Shown here: in pieces, positions 1 through 9,027 of the stretch
How positions within the stretch are numbered: the first letter of the stretch is position 1
Layout: every line of letters starts with the position of its first letter
Assembly: GCA_001782045.1 (NCBI GenBank)
Contig: MFNK01000009.1
Coordinates: 1 to 64,000 of the forward strand
Length of the DNA: 64,000 nt
Source: Candidatus Levybacteria bacterium RIFCSPHIGHO2_01_FULL_36_15b
Lineage (GTDB): Bacteria > Patescibacteria > Microgenomatia > Levybacterales > UBA12049
Direction: 5' to 3'
Notes under the pieces: generated by a model
Database searches by the model: none
What the model was told of the DNA's origin: nothing
What the model saw: the letters and a program-made list of their open reading frames with translations, nothing else
Translations under genes and position numbers: made by a program

Positions 1-1
1 T

Positions 2-217
2 ATCAACAAGGAAACGCTAGCAAAATACAAGATGGTTATTCAGGAATCGGGTGGCCAAATTAAACGTGAAATAGGCCCAGGAGCAGAAGTCGCAGCTCTT
101 GAAGGAAGTATAATCTTAGAAGATGGGGAATATTTTGTTGGCATGACTTTTGAAAGAGAAGAAAACTATAATGCATTCAAGGAAAGAGTAAATACGCCTC
201 AGGTCGTAAACGGATAA
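2..217 (+). CDS. 3' end of a hypothetical protein, cut by the window edge
   Basis: The frame is open from the left edge (INKETLAKYK before the first internal Met at 32) to a TAA at 215-217, so this is the last 71 codons of a longer gene. The visible part is acidic and charged, with no membrane segment and no motif I recognise. Its stop lies 43 nt before the DUF2207 gene on the same strand, so the two may share a transcript. No function is assigned. Confidence 0.6.
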   Translation: MNKETLAKYKMVIQESGGQIKREIGPGAEVAALEGSIILEDGEYFVGMTFEREENYNAFKERVNTPQVVNG

Positions 218-260
218 GATGGCATGCTTTTTTACAAAGTGATAAAATCCCATTAAGAAA

Positions 261-1907
261 ATGAAAAAATTATTACTATCAGTGTTTATTTTTATTTTCT
301 TTCTTTTTCCGAAATCCTCATTTGCTGAAGTAATTCATTCCTTCGACACAAAAATTACGGCGCATAAAAACGGTTTGATGGATTTTACCGAAACTATAAA
401 TTATGATTTTGAAGATCTTTATAGGCACGGAATTTTTAGAAATGTTCCTCTTTACAGTAGTGTAGAAAATTTATACAGAATTACAAAAATTTATAACATT
501 AAGATTTTAAGAGATGGTGAAAGCGAAAGCTTTAAAACAACAAATGACGCAAGACAAATCTCCTTAAAAATCGGAGACGCGGATAAGACCATAACCGGTT
601 CACATACATATACAATTTTTTATACCGTTGAAAATGGAATTGGAAGTAATTTTACTGATCATGACGAAATCTATTGGAACACAACCGGAAACGAATGGGA
701 AGTAGATATAGAAAAAGCAACCATGCAAATTAATACTGACTTTGGAATTAATCCTACTAAATTAATTTGTTTTGAAGGCCCTAGCGGTTCAACAGATCAA
801 GCTTGTAATGTCTCACAAAATTCAGCTAAAACCTCCCAAGTTCTTTATCCGGGATATGGGTTAACGATAGTTGCTGTTTATCCGCCGAAAACTTTTCCCG
901 AAAGCATTTTATCTAAAGATCCACCACAAACCTTGAGCGAAAAAATATTTGGACTAGTTCTTAAATATTATTACTTGGTATGGTTAGTTCTTAATATTAT
1001 TTTTCCCGCATACTTAATTTTCTGGTATAGGAAACATAAAAATAAACAAAGATTTGGGCCGCCGGCGGTAAATTTTGATATTCCAAACGACAGTAAAGGA
1101 CAAAGGCTTGCGCCAGCTCTGGCGGGAACAATAGATACCACACGACTTGAAAGAGATGATATCACTGCGACTATTTTTGATTTGGCAATCAGAAAATATA
1201 TAAAAATTGAAGGCAAAAAAACAACAAGAACTTTGTTACCGGATTCATCAGATCAAATAATTTTAAAACTGAAAAATCCAGACAATAAATTACTTAATTT
1301 TGAAAAAACTTTAATGGATAGGCTTTTCAAAACAGGAGATAGTATTAAGGTTTCAGACTTAAAAACAGATTTTTATACTACCTTTGCAAAAATGGAAGAT
1401 CAGGTGTTTTCTACGCTAGTTGATAAAGGGTATTACACAAAAAATCCAAAAATCCAAAAACAATTTCTCTTAGTATTTTCTCTTATTTCTTTTTTCTTTG
1501 GCAATATAATCCTCTCAGCAGTTTTATTTTTCTTGTCCTTAAAGCTTAATGGCCGAACTGCAAAAGGAGATGAGGCGGACTTTAAAATAGATGGCTTAAA
1601 ATTATTTTTAAAAAGTATGGATAGAAATTATAAATGGCAAGCGGAAAAATTTTATACAGTGGAACAGATGATTCCATATGCAATGGCACTTGGATATATA
1701 GATAAATTTATGTCTGCATTAAAAATTTTAAAACCCGATTATAAACCCGATTGGTATTCCGGTTCGGGCAATTTTTACACAAATTACGCAGTTTTTAGCA
1801 CTATAGCTTCAAGCAGTTTTACAACATCAGCGCCTTCAAGCTCCTCTGGATTTTCAAGTGGATCTTCAGGGGGTGGGGGTGGAGGCGGGGGTGGAGGTAG
1901 CTGGTAA
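261..1907 (+). CDS. DUF2207 family membrane protein
   Basis: 548 aa with an N-terminal signal peptide (MKKLLLSVFIFIFFLFP, cleavage likely near SSFA). An extracellular beta-rich region follows with the RHGIFRNVP stretch typical of DUF2207. A membrane helix lies at about residues 240-262 and another hydrophobic hairpin at about 403-430. The cytoplasmic part between them looks like the usual DUF2207 helical region. The tail is serine-rich and ends in ten glycines before SW, a glycine-rich end seen in many DUF2207 proteins. The family is widespread in compact genomes and its role is unknown. The ATG at 261 is favoured because it opens directly on the signal peptide. Confidence 0.85.
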   Translation: MKKLLLSVFIFIFFLFPKSSFAEVIHSFDTKITAHKNGLMDFTETINYDFEDLYRHGIFRNVPLYSSVENLYRITKIYNIKILRDGESESFKTTNDARQISLKIGDADKTITGSHTYTIFYTVENGIGSNFTDHDEIYWNTTGNEWEVDIEKATMQINTDFGINPTKLICFEGPSGSTDQACNVSQNSAKTSQVLYPGYGLTIVAVYPPKTFPESILSKDPPQTLSEKIFGLVLKYYYLVWLVLNIIFPAYLIFWYRKHKNKQRFGPPAVNFDIPNDSKGQRLAPALAGTIDTTRLERDDITATIFDLAIRKYIKIEGKKTTRTLLPDSSDQIILKLKNPDNKLLNFEKTLMDRLFKTGDSIKVSDLKTDFYTTFAKMEDQVFSTLVDKGYYTKNPKIQKQFLLVFSLISFFFGNIILSAVLFFLSLKLNGRTAKGDEADFKIDGLKLFLKSMDRNYKWQAEKFYTVEQMIPYAMALGYIDKFMSALKILKPDYKPDWYSGSGNFYTNYAVFSTIASSSFTTSAPSSSSGFSSGSSGGGGGGGGGGSW

Positions 1908-1929
1908 TCCGCCTCGCTTTTTAATTTGC

Positions 1930-1935
1930 TATAAT
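1930..1935 (+). promoter_or_regulatory. -10 box (TATAAT) for the gene at 1943
   Basis: A perfect TATAAT ends 7 nt before the ATG at 1943 and no SD is present. Transcription would start at or next to the start codon (leaderless). No clear -35 was identified. Confidence 0.55.
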
Positions 1936-1942
1936 TCAATCA

Positions 1943-2611
1943 ATGTATAAATTATCCCCTTCGGATTTTGCCTACCTCTACGAAGAATGTAAACTTTGTT
2001 ATTACTTGAAAGCTAAGGGCTTGATAGATCGTCCAAGAGCTTTAATGCCAGGAGTTTTTAATGCAATTAATAGCAGAGTTCAAGGAAGTTTAGTTGGAAA
2101 GAATTTAAAATCAATTTTTGCAGATTTGTCAGACGGAGAAATAGTTAGCCAAGAAGGATTTATTGAATCAAAATCAATTCCTGGAACCTCTGTTTTTATA
2201 AAAGGGAAATATGATTTGTTAATGAAAAATCCTGATAATACCTATACTATTATAGATTTAAAACTTAGTCAGCCCGGGGAAGACAAAGGAGAAAAATATA
2301 TGACGCAACTTGCCTCTTATAAATTTGCATTTGAAAATCCGAAAATGGGTGAACCTATTAAAATATCAGGTCATGCGTTATTAATCTTTTATCCAGATAA
2401 AGTTATGTATAAAGATGGCGTTGTTCTTTTAGATTTTCCACATACATGGATGAATGTAAAAATAGACGATCAGGCGTTTTTAAATTTTATGAAAGACATA
2501 GATAAACTTCTTGAAGGGCCAGAGCCCCAAGCAAGTTCTACATGCAAATGGTGCGAATATAGGGAATCTTCAAGAAAACCCAAATTTGTTACCGACGAGC
2601 TTCCTTTTTAA
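1943..2611 (+). CDS. PD-(D/E)XK nuclease-fold protein, Cas4/RecB-like, with four cysteines
   Basis: 222 aa. The core reads GKYDLL, then IIDLK about 14 residues later, then QLASYKFAFE. These fit motifs II, III and the Q-x3-Y helix of PD-(D/E)XK enzymes of the Cas4/RecB group. C16 and C19 near the N terminus and C201 and C204 near the C terminus are placed like the Fe-S ligands of Cas4 and AddB, so a 4Fe-4S cluster is plausible. No cas genes are nearby, so a CRISPR role is unsupported; DNA repair or end processing is more likely. The gene converges on metK and overlaps its 3' end by 4 bp. Fold fairly sure, role unknown. Confidence 0.72.
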   Translation: MYKLSPSDFAYLYEECKLCYYLKAKGLIDRPRALMPGVFNAINSRVQGSLVGKNLKSIFADLSDGEIVSQEGFIESKSIPGTSVFIKGKYDLLMKNPDNTYTIIDLKLSQPGEDKGEKYMTQLASYKFAFENPKMGEPIKISGHALLIFYPDKVMYKDGVVLLDFPHTWMNVKIDDQAFLNFMKDIDKLLEGPEPQASSTCKWCEYRESSRKPKFVTDELPF

Positions 2612-3717
2612 CTTACTATTTTCTCCCAGTTAAATTTACTTCTGCCGAAGTGCCCGTAAGTTGATGTTTTTAAATATACAGGCTTTCTAAGTTCTAATCC
2701 TTCTATTATTCCTTCCACTGATGTGTCCATAATCTTTTCCATAAAATCTAAAATTACTTTTTTTTCTTTTCTTTCCGTACCAAAAGTTTCTACGTCCTGC
2801 ATTACCGGCTTTTTTGCTCCAATAAAGTAGGCAAGCCTAACTTCTGCCTTTTCAGCCATGTTAGACGCAACTATATTTTTTGCTAAAAGTCTGGCTGCGT
2901 AAGCACCGCTTCTGTCCACTTTTGTTGCATCTTTTCCGCTGAATGCTCCTCCGCCAACTCTTGCATACCCTCCATAAGTGTCAACAATTATTTTTCTTCC
3001 CGTAACTCCTGTATCTGATGCAGGACCTGGCATATGCCAGACTCCAGTACCGTTTACGATTAAATTTTTATTATGAATTTTAAACCCAAAATCACCTAAA
3101 ACTTTTTTTACAATGTTTTCATAAACAAAATCTTTTATATCATTATGTTTTAAATCTTTACTGTGCGGCACTGCAATTACCACCTGATTTATTTTATAAG
3201 GGGCACTATTTTTATACTCTACCGTAACCTGCGTTTTTCCGTCTGGATATAGAAAAGGATTTTTTATTTTTTCTTCATCAAGTTTTTCGGCTAATTTATG
3301 CGCGATTGAAACAGGGAGTGGCATTAAGTTTTTTGTTTCTCTACATGCATATCCAAACATCATTCCTTGATCTCCCGCTCCTTTTCTATTAACCCCGCGT
3401 GCTATTTCATTCGACTGGTGGTGGATATAAATATCAATTGGAGATTTATCGGTAAAATTAAAAAGCGGATTTGTGTATCCTAATTGTTTAATCCTTTTTC
3501 TTGCTACACTTTCAAAATTAACTTTTGCGTTTGCGCTTATTTCACCTGCCAGAACAATTCTTCCGTATGTAACCAAAGTTTCAACGGCAACTTTGCCGTA
3601 GGGATCTTGTTTTAAAACCTCGTCCAAAATAGAGTCGCTTATTGAATCACAGATTTTATCCGGGTGGCCGCTGCAAACAGACTCCGAAGTAAAAATAAAA
3701 TTTTTCCCATCAATCAT
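2608..3717 (-). CDS. metK: S-adenosylmethionine synthetase
   Basis: Makes SAM from methionine and ATP. The signatures are GHPDKICD near the N terminus (ATP site), GAGDQGMMFGYA, and GGGAFSGKD (phosphate loop). The frame stays open upstream to a TTG at 3813, but bases 3726-3811 fold as a SAM riboswitch, so the extra 28-32 codons are not protein. I place the start at the ATG 3715-3717 (MIDGKNFIFTSE), giving 369 aa, which matches family N termini. The ATG at 3727-3729 lies inside riboswitch helix P1 and is the alternative. Feedback control by SAM fits the leader. The gene converges on the nuclease-fold gene. Confidence 0.96.
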   Translation of the reverse strand: MIDGKNFIFTSESVCSGHPDKICDSISDSILDEVLKQDPYGKVAVETLVTYGRIVLAGEISANAKVNFESVARKRIKQLGYTNPLFNFTDKSPIDIYIHHQSNEIARGVNRKGAGDQGMMFGYACRETKNLMPLPVSIAHKLAEKLDEEKIKNPFLYPDGKTQVTVEYKNSAPYKINQVVIAVPHSKDLKHNDIKDFVYENIVKKVLGDFGFKIHNKNLIVNGTGVWHMPGPASDTGVTGRKIIVDTYGGYARVGGGAFSGKDATKVDRSGAYAARLLAKNIVASNMAEKAEVRLAYFIGAKKPVMQDVETFGTERKEKKVILDFMEKIMDTSVEGIIEGLELRKPVYLKTSTYGHFGRSKFNWEKIVS

Positions 3718-3725
3718 TTTAGGGC

Positions 3726-3811
3726 GCATCTTCAAATGACTTGGCACCGCATCCCTTTCAACATGCTCAGGGCTCGGTTGCCGGTCCGATATATTCGGGC
3801 ACTCTTGATGC
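3726..3811 (-). promoter_or_regulatory. SAM riboswitch, SAM-I/SAM-IV clan, in the metK leader
   Basis: On the minus strand the leader opens with GCATCAAGAGTG, contains CCGGCAACC and GCGGTGCCAA, and closes with GAAGATGC. GCATC pairs with GATGC as P1. CCGA/TCGG forms a short P2. ACCG pairs with CGGT, and CCCT with AGGG, inside P3. AAGAG, GGCAACC and GGUGCYAA are the conserved core of the SAM-I clan. The short P2 without an obvious kink-turn, and the GAGTGCC start, look closer to the SAM-I/IV variant. The 3' strand of P1 carries one candidate metK start codon and ends 9 nt before the other, so control is probably translational. No poly-U terminator follows. Confidence 0.85.
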
Positions 3812-3822
3812 AAAGGTATTTA

Positions 3823-3853
3823 ATCATAAATAAATAATTCTTGCAATTGACAA
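3823..3853 (-). promoter_or_regulatory. Putative metK promoter
   Basis: On the minus strand TTGTCA (3848-3853) is followed 19 nt later by TATGAT (3823-3828). This would start the RNA near 3816, just ahead of riboswitch helix P1. The spacing is long, so support is moderate. Confidence 0.45.
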
Positions 3854-3881
3854 AAAACAAATTTAATGAAAATATAATTAT

Positions 3882-4076
3882 ATGTGGAAGAGATACAAAA
3901 AGGGAATTAAATTAAATTGGTGGCAAGCTGGTCTTTTTAAATCATCCGCAGTTTCGTTCGGAGTTTTAATGGGGATTTATTTCTACAATCAATTTACGCC
4001 ATATCTTCCAATCTTTATTGGAGTATTTTTAGGAGCTGGAACTTACATTTTGTGGCTTTGGTATAACCAAAAATAA
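3882..4076 (+). CDS. Small two-helix membrane protein, unknown
   Basis: 64 aa with a basic, Trp-containing N terminus (MWKRYKKGIKLNWWQ) and two hydrophobic segments at about residues 18-35 and 39-58, ending in YNQK. It is divergent from metK. A TATAAT at 3873-3878 sits directly before the ATG and a TTGACA lies at 3847. It resembles the small integral membrane proteins common in CPR genomes. No motif suggests a function. Confidence 0.6.
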   Translation: MWKRYKKGIKLNWWQAGLFKSSAVSFGVLMGIYFYNQFTPYLPIFIGVFLGAGTYILWLWYNQK

Positions 4077-4133
4077 ACACCGCCCGAATCCTGCTATAGG
4101 ATTAAAAATTTCCCACTTTTAGCTCAATATGTC

Positions 4134-4162
4134 TTGACTTTAGGACTAATTTGGGCTAAACT
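4134..4162 (+). promoter_or_regulatory. Promoter of the RND efflux operon
   Basis: TTGACT (4134-4139), a 17-bp spacer and TAAACT (4157-4162). Transcription would start near 4169, leaving a leader of about 36 nt that includes an SD-like AGAGGA before the ATG at 4205. Confidence 0.65.
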
Positions 4163-4204
4163 AGCCTCTGCTTCTTTTAAACTGCCACGAAAGAGGATAA
4201 TTCT

Positions 4205-5668
4205 ATGATATCTATTGAAAAATTAAGAAAAATACTGCCGCGCCATATTTCAAAAATTCGAGACAAAAAAAGAATTTATACAAAGAATATACTTCTTTTT
4301 GTTCAAAAAAATCCATACAAAGCTTTAGCAGCGACCCTTTTTTCGTTTTTAATACTAATGATTTTAGGAAATTTGTTTTTTGCTCCAAAACCGTCTGCTC
4401 AAGACAAAGCTATTCCTGCAAAAGTTGCCCATATTTATAAAGTAGGAAGCGCACCTCAAATTATGTATCAAGGGAAAGTAGAAAAAGCGGGAGTTATTAA
4501 AATTGTTGCGCAAACACCCGGGATTGTACAAAGTATAAATGCTTACGAGGGGCAGGAAGTAATTAAGGGAACAAATATACTGTCTCTTTCCACAAATTAT
4601 TCAGGTGGAAACGTTTTATCTATCGCAAGGCAAATTGCAGGCGTTCAGCTAAATACTGCAAATGATACTTATAATTTACAGAAAGACACGATTGCCAAAC
4701 AGCGAAAACTAGCTGATAATAACAAAGGAAACACTGCAATTCTGCATGATATTGTCACTCAGTCTACAACAGACACTCAAGCGCTTTTAGATTTGCAAAC
4801 GACTGTAGTTAATGGAATTGTTTCAAATATATCAAACTTGGAACAGACAAACGTAGGGGGAATAAATGATGCAGCTATTTTACAGGCTAAGCAAATACTT
4901 ACTCAATATCAAGCTGCAATGGTACAAACAAGATCTGCTTTTGGAAACCTGCAAGTTCAATCAAATGAAGCAAGCGAAAATAATACGCTTTTGCAGTATC
5001 AAATAACCCTTCAGCAGCTAGATTTACAAGAGAAAAATTTAAATATGAGTTTGCAGCTAATTAAACTTCAGTATAACATGGCGCTTGTAAATGAGGCTAC
5101 TATGTTTCCATCAGCACCTTTTGGGGGTACAGTGGATAAAATTTTTGTTCACGTTGGTGATAATGTAAATCCTGGTACATTACTTGCACAAATATCGGGA
5201 TTTTCCCAAGCTGTAGAAGTTGTTGCAAATGTACCTCAAGATATTGCAGAAAAAATATCAAGATTTGAACCAAGCAAACTCTACATAAGAGAAAAAAAAG
5301 TATCAATGCTTCCTACATATATTTCTAAGGATGCAACAAACGGAGTTTTATATTCCGTAATTTATGTTTTAGATGAAAGTTTTGCCCAAAGATTAACAGA
5401 CGCTGCATTTATAAACATTGAAATACCAATTGGAGTTGCCGATACAACAGATATAGATCCCTATATTCCGCTTGATGCAATAGTTCAGACTCAAGAAGAG
5501 GCGTTTGTGTATATTGTAGATGACAAAGATATTGCAAGAGTAAAAAAAATAACACTTGGACAAATTCAAGGACGTTACGTGCAGGTACTGTCCGGTCTTC
5601 CTCAAAATGCTCAAGTTGTTCTTGATCGAAACGTTATCGAAGGAGACAAGATTTCGCTTGACCGCTAA
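4205..5668 (+). CDS. RND efflux periplasmic-adaptor-type subunit (HlyD/AcrA family)
   Basis: 487 aa. A basic cytoplasmic start is followed by one membrane helix at about residues 37-57. A half-lipoyl segment follows, then a long Gln/Asn-rich helical hairpin (about 150-290), a second half-lipoyl segment (APFGGTVDKIFVHVGDNV, about 300-320) and a beta-barrel C-terminal part. This is the usual membrane-fusion protein order. It sits 3 nt upstream of the RND permease and surely forms a complex with it. No outer-membrane channel gene is present, so in a single-membrane cell the adaptor would work at the outer face of the cytoplasmic membrane. The substrate is unknown. Confidence 0.88.
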   Translation: MISIEKLRKILPRHISKIRDKKRIYTKNILLFVQKNPYKALAATLFSFLILMILGNLFFAPKPSAQDKAIPAKVAHIYKVGSAPQIMYQGKVEKAGVIKIVAQTPGIVQSINAYEGQEVIKGTNILSLSTNYSGGNVLSIARQIAGVQLNTANDTYNLQKDTIAKQRKLADNNKGNTAILHDIVTQSTTDTQALLDLQTTVVNGIVSNISNLEQTNVGGINDAAILQAKQILTQYQAAMVQTRSAFGNLQVQSNEASENNTLLQYQITLQQLDLQEKNLNMSLQLIKLQYNMALVNEATMFPSAPFGGTVDKIFVHVGDNVNPGTLLAQISGFSQAVEVVANVPQDIAEKISRFEPSKLYIREKKVSMLPTYISKDATNGVLYSVIYVLDESFAQRLTDAAFINIEIPIGVADTTDIDPYIPLDAIVQTQEEAFVYIVDDKDIARVKKITLGQIQGRYVQVLSGLPQNAQVVLDRNVIEGDKISLDR

Positions 5669-5671
5669 GTT

Positions 5672-8600
5672 ATGAAGCATATATCAGTTTATCTCCAGCG
5701 TTTAAAAGTACCTCAGGGACTTTTAGAAACACCAATTGCCAAATATTTTTCAAATCTAAGATTGGTATTTCTGATTGTTTTGGGCATAACTATTTTTGGT
5801 TCAGTGAGTTTTTTAGGTTTGCCAAGAAATTTATTTCCAGATGTAACAATACCACAAATTATTGTTACAACAGTTTTGCCTGGAGCAAACCCCTCAGATA
5901 TAGAGTCTCTAGTAACCATTCCGGTTGAGGACTCAGTAGCAGGAGTTTCAGGTGTTAAAACCGTTGTTTCAAGCTCGTCCGAGTCAGTCTCAAACGTGTC
6001 GATTGAGTTTAATACAGGTATTGATATTGATAAGGCAAAAACAGATGTACAGTCCGCAGTAGATTCTATTTCCTCGCTTCCTGCCTCTTCTCTAAAACCA
6101 AATGTTATGAAAATAGATATTCAGAAAACTCCCATTTGGACGTTTACAATACGAGGAAAAGAGGATAATGCTAGCCTATACCGTTTTGCCAAAAGCTTAA
6201 AGCAAAAATTGATTGACCTTCCAACTATTGACAGCGTAAGTGTTTCGGGTGCTCCGGAGCAGGAGATTCAAATAGTGATAAGGCCCGAGGCTATATCTAC
6301 ATTTAGTGTAAATCCGCAGCAGTTAATAGGTGCCGTAAAAAGCGCCCTTAACTCATATCCTTCGGGAAATGTAAGTACAGATCAATCTACTTTTGCACTT
6401 ACTATTGATCCTGTAATTTCCGAAATAGATGACATAAGACTTTTAAAGATAAATTTGGGAGGACAAATAGTAAATCTTTCAGATATTGCAGACGTAGTTG
6501 AAATAGCAAAGCCCGGGCAGTTTCCAGTTTTTACAGGAGAAAGGGGAGGGAAAATATCACAGGCTGTAACCTTTGATGTTTTTAGAATTACTACAGTTAA
6601 CATCGAAAAAGCGCAAAAAGATGCTGAAAAACTAATAGAACAGGAACTAAAAACACAGAACGGCAATTTTAAACTTTTAGACGTTACAAACTATGCAAAG
6701 CTTATAACAGATCAATTTGATGAGCTTCAAAAAGATTTAATTGAAACAATAATTCTTGTTGCAATAGTCTTGTTTTTATTCTTAGGAGCAAGACAATCAG
6801 CTGTTGCACTTTTGGCAACACCTCTTACGTTTTTAATTTCATTTATAGTGATGGGTTTGACAGGTATCACCTTAAACTTTCTTTCGGTTTTTGCACTCCT
6901 TTTATCTTTGGGACTTCTGGTTGATGATACGATAGTTATCGTTTCGGCAATAAGCGCGTATCACAGAAGCGGAAAGTTTACAGCGCGACAAAGCGGAGCT
7001 TTGGTTTTTAGGGACTTTATTACAGCTATAACTACCACAACAGCGACTACAATCTGGGCATTCTTACCAATTTTAATAGCAGGGGGATTAGTCGGGCTTT
7101 TTATTAAACCAATTCCCATTGTCGTTTCGACAACCCTTGCAGCTTCATTTTTTGTAGCAATTTTTATAACCCTTCCTTTTATGATATTTCTTCTTAAACC
7201 AAATTTTCCAAGAAGAGTTATTATTTTTGCAAAAATAATAACTGCAGTTGTTCTTATTTTTTTACTTTTTGCAATATTTCCAAAAAACAGTTTGCTTCCT
7301 GTTCAGATAGGCTCTTTTATTTTGTTTCTTATTGTAGTTTTTCTTATAAGAAAAACATTGTTTCCTTTAATTGATTCAAAAATTAAATTTAAACTGATAA
7401 GACAGAGAGTTGCAAGAATAACTCAGGCGTTAGGTAATGGAGTTTTAAGTTTTCAGCGCGTTGAAAATACTTATAGCAATTTTATTTACAAAATTTTAGC
7501 ATCACAAAAAGCAAGACGTCAGTTAATAATAATAGTTGTGATTTTTTCAATATTTTCTTATCTACTCGTACCATTTGGTTTTGTAAAAAATGAGTTTTTC
7601 CCAAAATCCAACGGAGACACACTTTCCGTCTCGGTCGAACTTCCTTCGGGAACAAACCTTAAGACATCTACTCAAGAATCCTTAAAAATTCTTAAAACTC
7701 TTGTAAAAACACCGGAAACAGACCATGTAGTCCTAAACATAGGAGCAGGTTATAATCCTTTTGGTGGCGGAGTGTCAACGGAAAACATTTTCAATTACAC
7801 GCTTATTTTTGACGAAAATAAAAAACTAACCTCAGGAGAAATTGCAGATTATCTTCGAGCTGAATTTAAAAATTATAACAAAGGTAAGTTATCCGTAAAT
7901 GAGGAAACCGGGGGACCGCCAGCAGGATCTGACATTCAAATCAAAATTTTTGGACCCGATCTTTCAACGCTTGATGCGTATGCCAATAAAGCTATCTCTT
8001 TTCTTAATAAAGAACCGAGTGCAACAAACGTTTCAAAATCAATAAAAGCAGGAACAAGCAAAATTGTTTTTGAGCCTGATGAACAAAGACTCGCAAGTTA
8101 TTCACTTACACCCGATGCGGCAGGATTCTGGCTTAGGCTTTTTGCAACTGGAGTCAAGATAGATAGCATAAAACTTGATAAAGATACCAATACTTCTGAA
8201 GATATAACACTTAGAATGGGAAGAAAAATTCCAACTGCAGATGAAATTTCAGGAATAAGTATTCCAACCCAAACAGGAGTTGTTCCGATAACATCTTTAG
8301 GGTTTTTAAGACTTGAGCCAAATCCGACATTGATTACAAGAGAAGACGGCAAGCGCACAATATCAGTAACTGCAGGGGTAAAAAGCGGGTATACAATTCC
8401 ACAGGTTAATTCAAAACTTGAAGCTTACGCAAATGACGAACTTGATCTCCCGCTAGGTTATAGCTGGAAAACAGGAGGCGTAAATGAACAAAATCAAGAA
8501 TCGGTAGGAGATATTTATAAGGCGATGATAATTTCTATACTTTTGATTGTTATTACTATGGTTTTGCAGTTTAGTTCTTTCAGACGCGCAATAATAGTTA

Positions 8601-8995
8601 TTCTTGTAATTCCATTGGCCGTTTCCGGAGTATTTGTAATTTTTGCACTTACTCAAACAGCACTTACTTTCCCGGCTTTGGTTGGGGTTTTGGCACTTTT
8701 TGGAATTGTTGTTAAGAATTCTATTCTTATTATGGATAGAATTGTAGCTAATATTAAAACAGGAATGGAATTTAGACGATCTATTGCAGATGCCGCATCA
8801 TCCAGACTTGAGCCCATAGCGCTTACATCAATTTGTGCAATAGTAGGCTTAATTCCAATAACGATTTCTGATCCTTTATGGAGGGGACTTGGTGGGGCAA
8901 TAATTGCAGGGCTCACCTTCAGCGGAACTATAATGCTTTTCTTTATCCCGGTAGTTTATTATATTGTTTTTAATCCAAAAAAGTCCAAAAAATAA
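5672..8995 (+). CDS. RND family efflux permease (AcrB/MdtB-like)
   Basis: 1107 aa, full length for the hydrophobe/amphiphile RND class, with two repeats of a membrane helix plus large extracellular loop plus a helix bundle. The N terminus (FLGLPRNLFPDVTIPQI) is characteristic. The proton-relay residues are present: D418 and D419 in GLLVDDTIVIV, and K1015 in GIVVKNSILIMDR, equivalent to AcrB D407/D408/K940. It should therefore be a working proton-driven exporter. It is cotranscribed with the adaptor 3 nt upstream. There is an extra hydrophobic stretch at about residues 525-565 between the halves. Drug, lipid or peptide export are all possible. Confidence 0.92.
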   Translation: MKHISVYLQRLKVPQGLLETPIAKYFSNLRLVFLIVLGITIFGSVSFLGLPRNLFPDVTIPQIIVTTVLPGANPSDIESLVTIPVEDSVAGVSGVKTVVSSSSESVSNVSIEFNTGIDIDKAKTDVQSAVDSISSLPASSLKPNVMKIDIQKTPIWTFTIRGKEDNASLYRFAKSLKQKLIDLPTIDSVSVSGAPEQEIQIVIRPEAISTFSVNPQQLIGAVKSALNSYPSGNVSTDQSTFALTIDPVISEIDDIRLLKINLGGQIVNLSDIADVVEIAKPGQFPVFTGERGGKISQAVTFDVFRITTVNIEKAQKDAEKLIEQELKTQNGNFKLLDVTNYAKLITDQFDELQKDLIETIILVAIVLFLFLGARQSAVALLATPLTFLISFIVMGLTGITLNFLSVFALLLSLGLLVDDTIVIVSAISAYHRSGKFTARQSGALVFRDFITAITTTTATTIWAFLPILIAGGLVGLFIKPIPIVVSTTLAASFFVAIFITLPFMIFLLKPNFPRRVIIFAKIITAVVLIFLLFAIFPKNSLLPVQIGSFILFLIVVFLIRKTLFPLIDSKIKFKLIRQRVARITQALGNGVLSFQRVENTYSNFIYKILASQKARRQLIIIVVIFSIFSYLLVPFGFVKNEFFPKSNGDTLSVSVELPSGTNLKTSTQESLKILKTLVKTPETDHVVLNIGAGYNPFGGGVSTENIFNYTLIFDENKKLTSGEIADYLRAEFKNYNKGKLSVNEETGGPPAGSDIQIKIFGPDLSTLDAYANKAISFLNKEPSATNVSKSIKAGTSKIVFEPDEQRLASYSLTPDAAGFWLRLFATGVKIDSIKLDKDTNTSEDITLRMGRKIPTADEISGISIPTQTGVVPITSLGFLRLEPNPTLITREDGKRTISVTAGVKSGYTIPQVNSKLEAYANDELDLPLGYSWKTGGVNEQNQESVGDIYKAMIISILLIVITMVLQFSSFRRAIIVILVIPLAVSGVFVIFALTQTALTFPALVGVLALFGIVVKNSILIMDRIVANIKTGMEFRRSIADAASSRLEPIALTSICAIVGLIPITISDPLWRGLGGAIIAGLTFSGTIMLFFIPVVYYIVFNPKKSKK

Positions 8996-9027
8996 AGTAT
9001 TTTTACTTCCGAGAGTTTAATTTTATA

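Noticed and set aside
1943..2611. Cas4 of a CRISPR-Cas system
   Set aside because: No other cas genes or repeats occur in the window; only the nuclease fold is supported.
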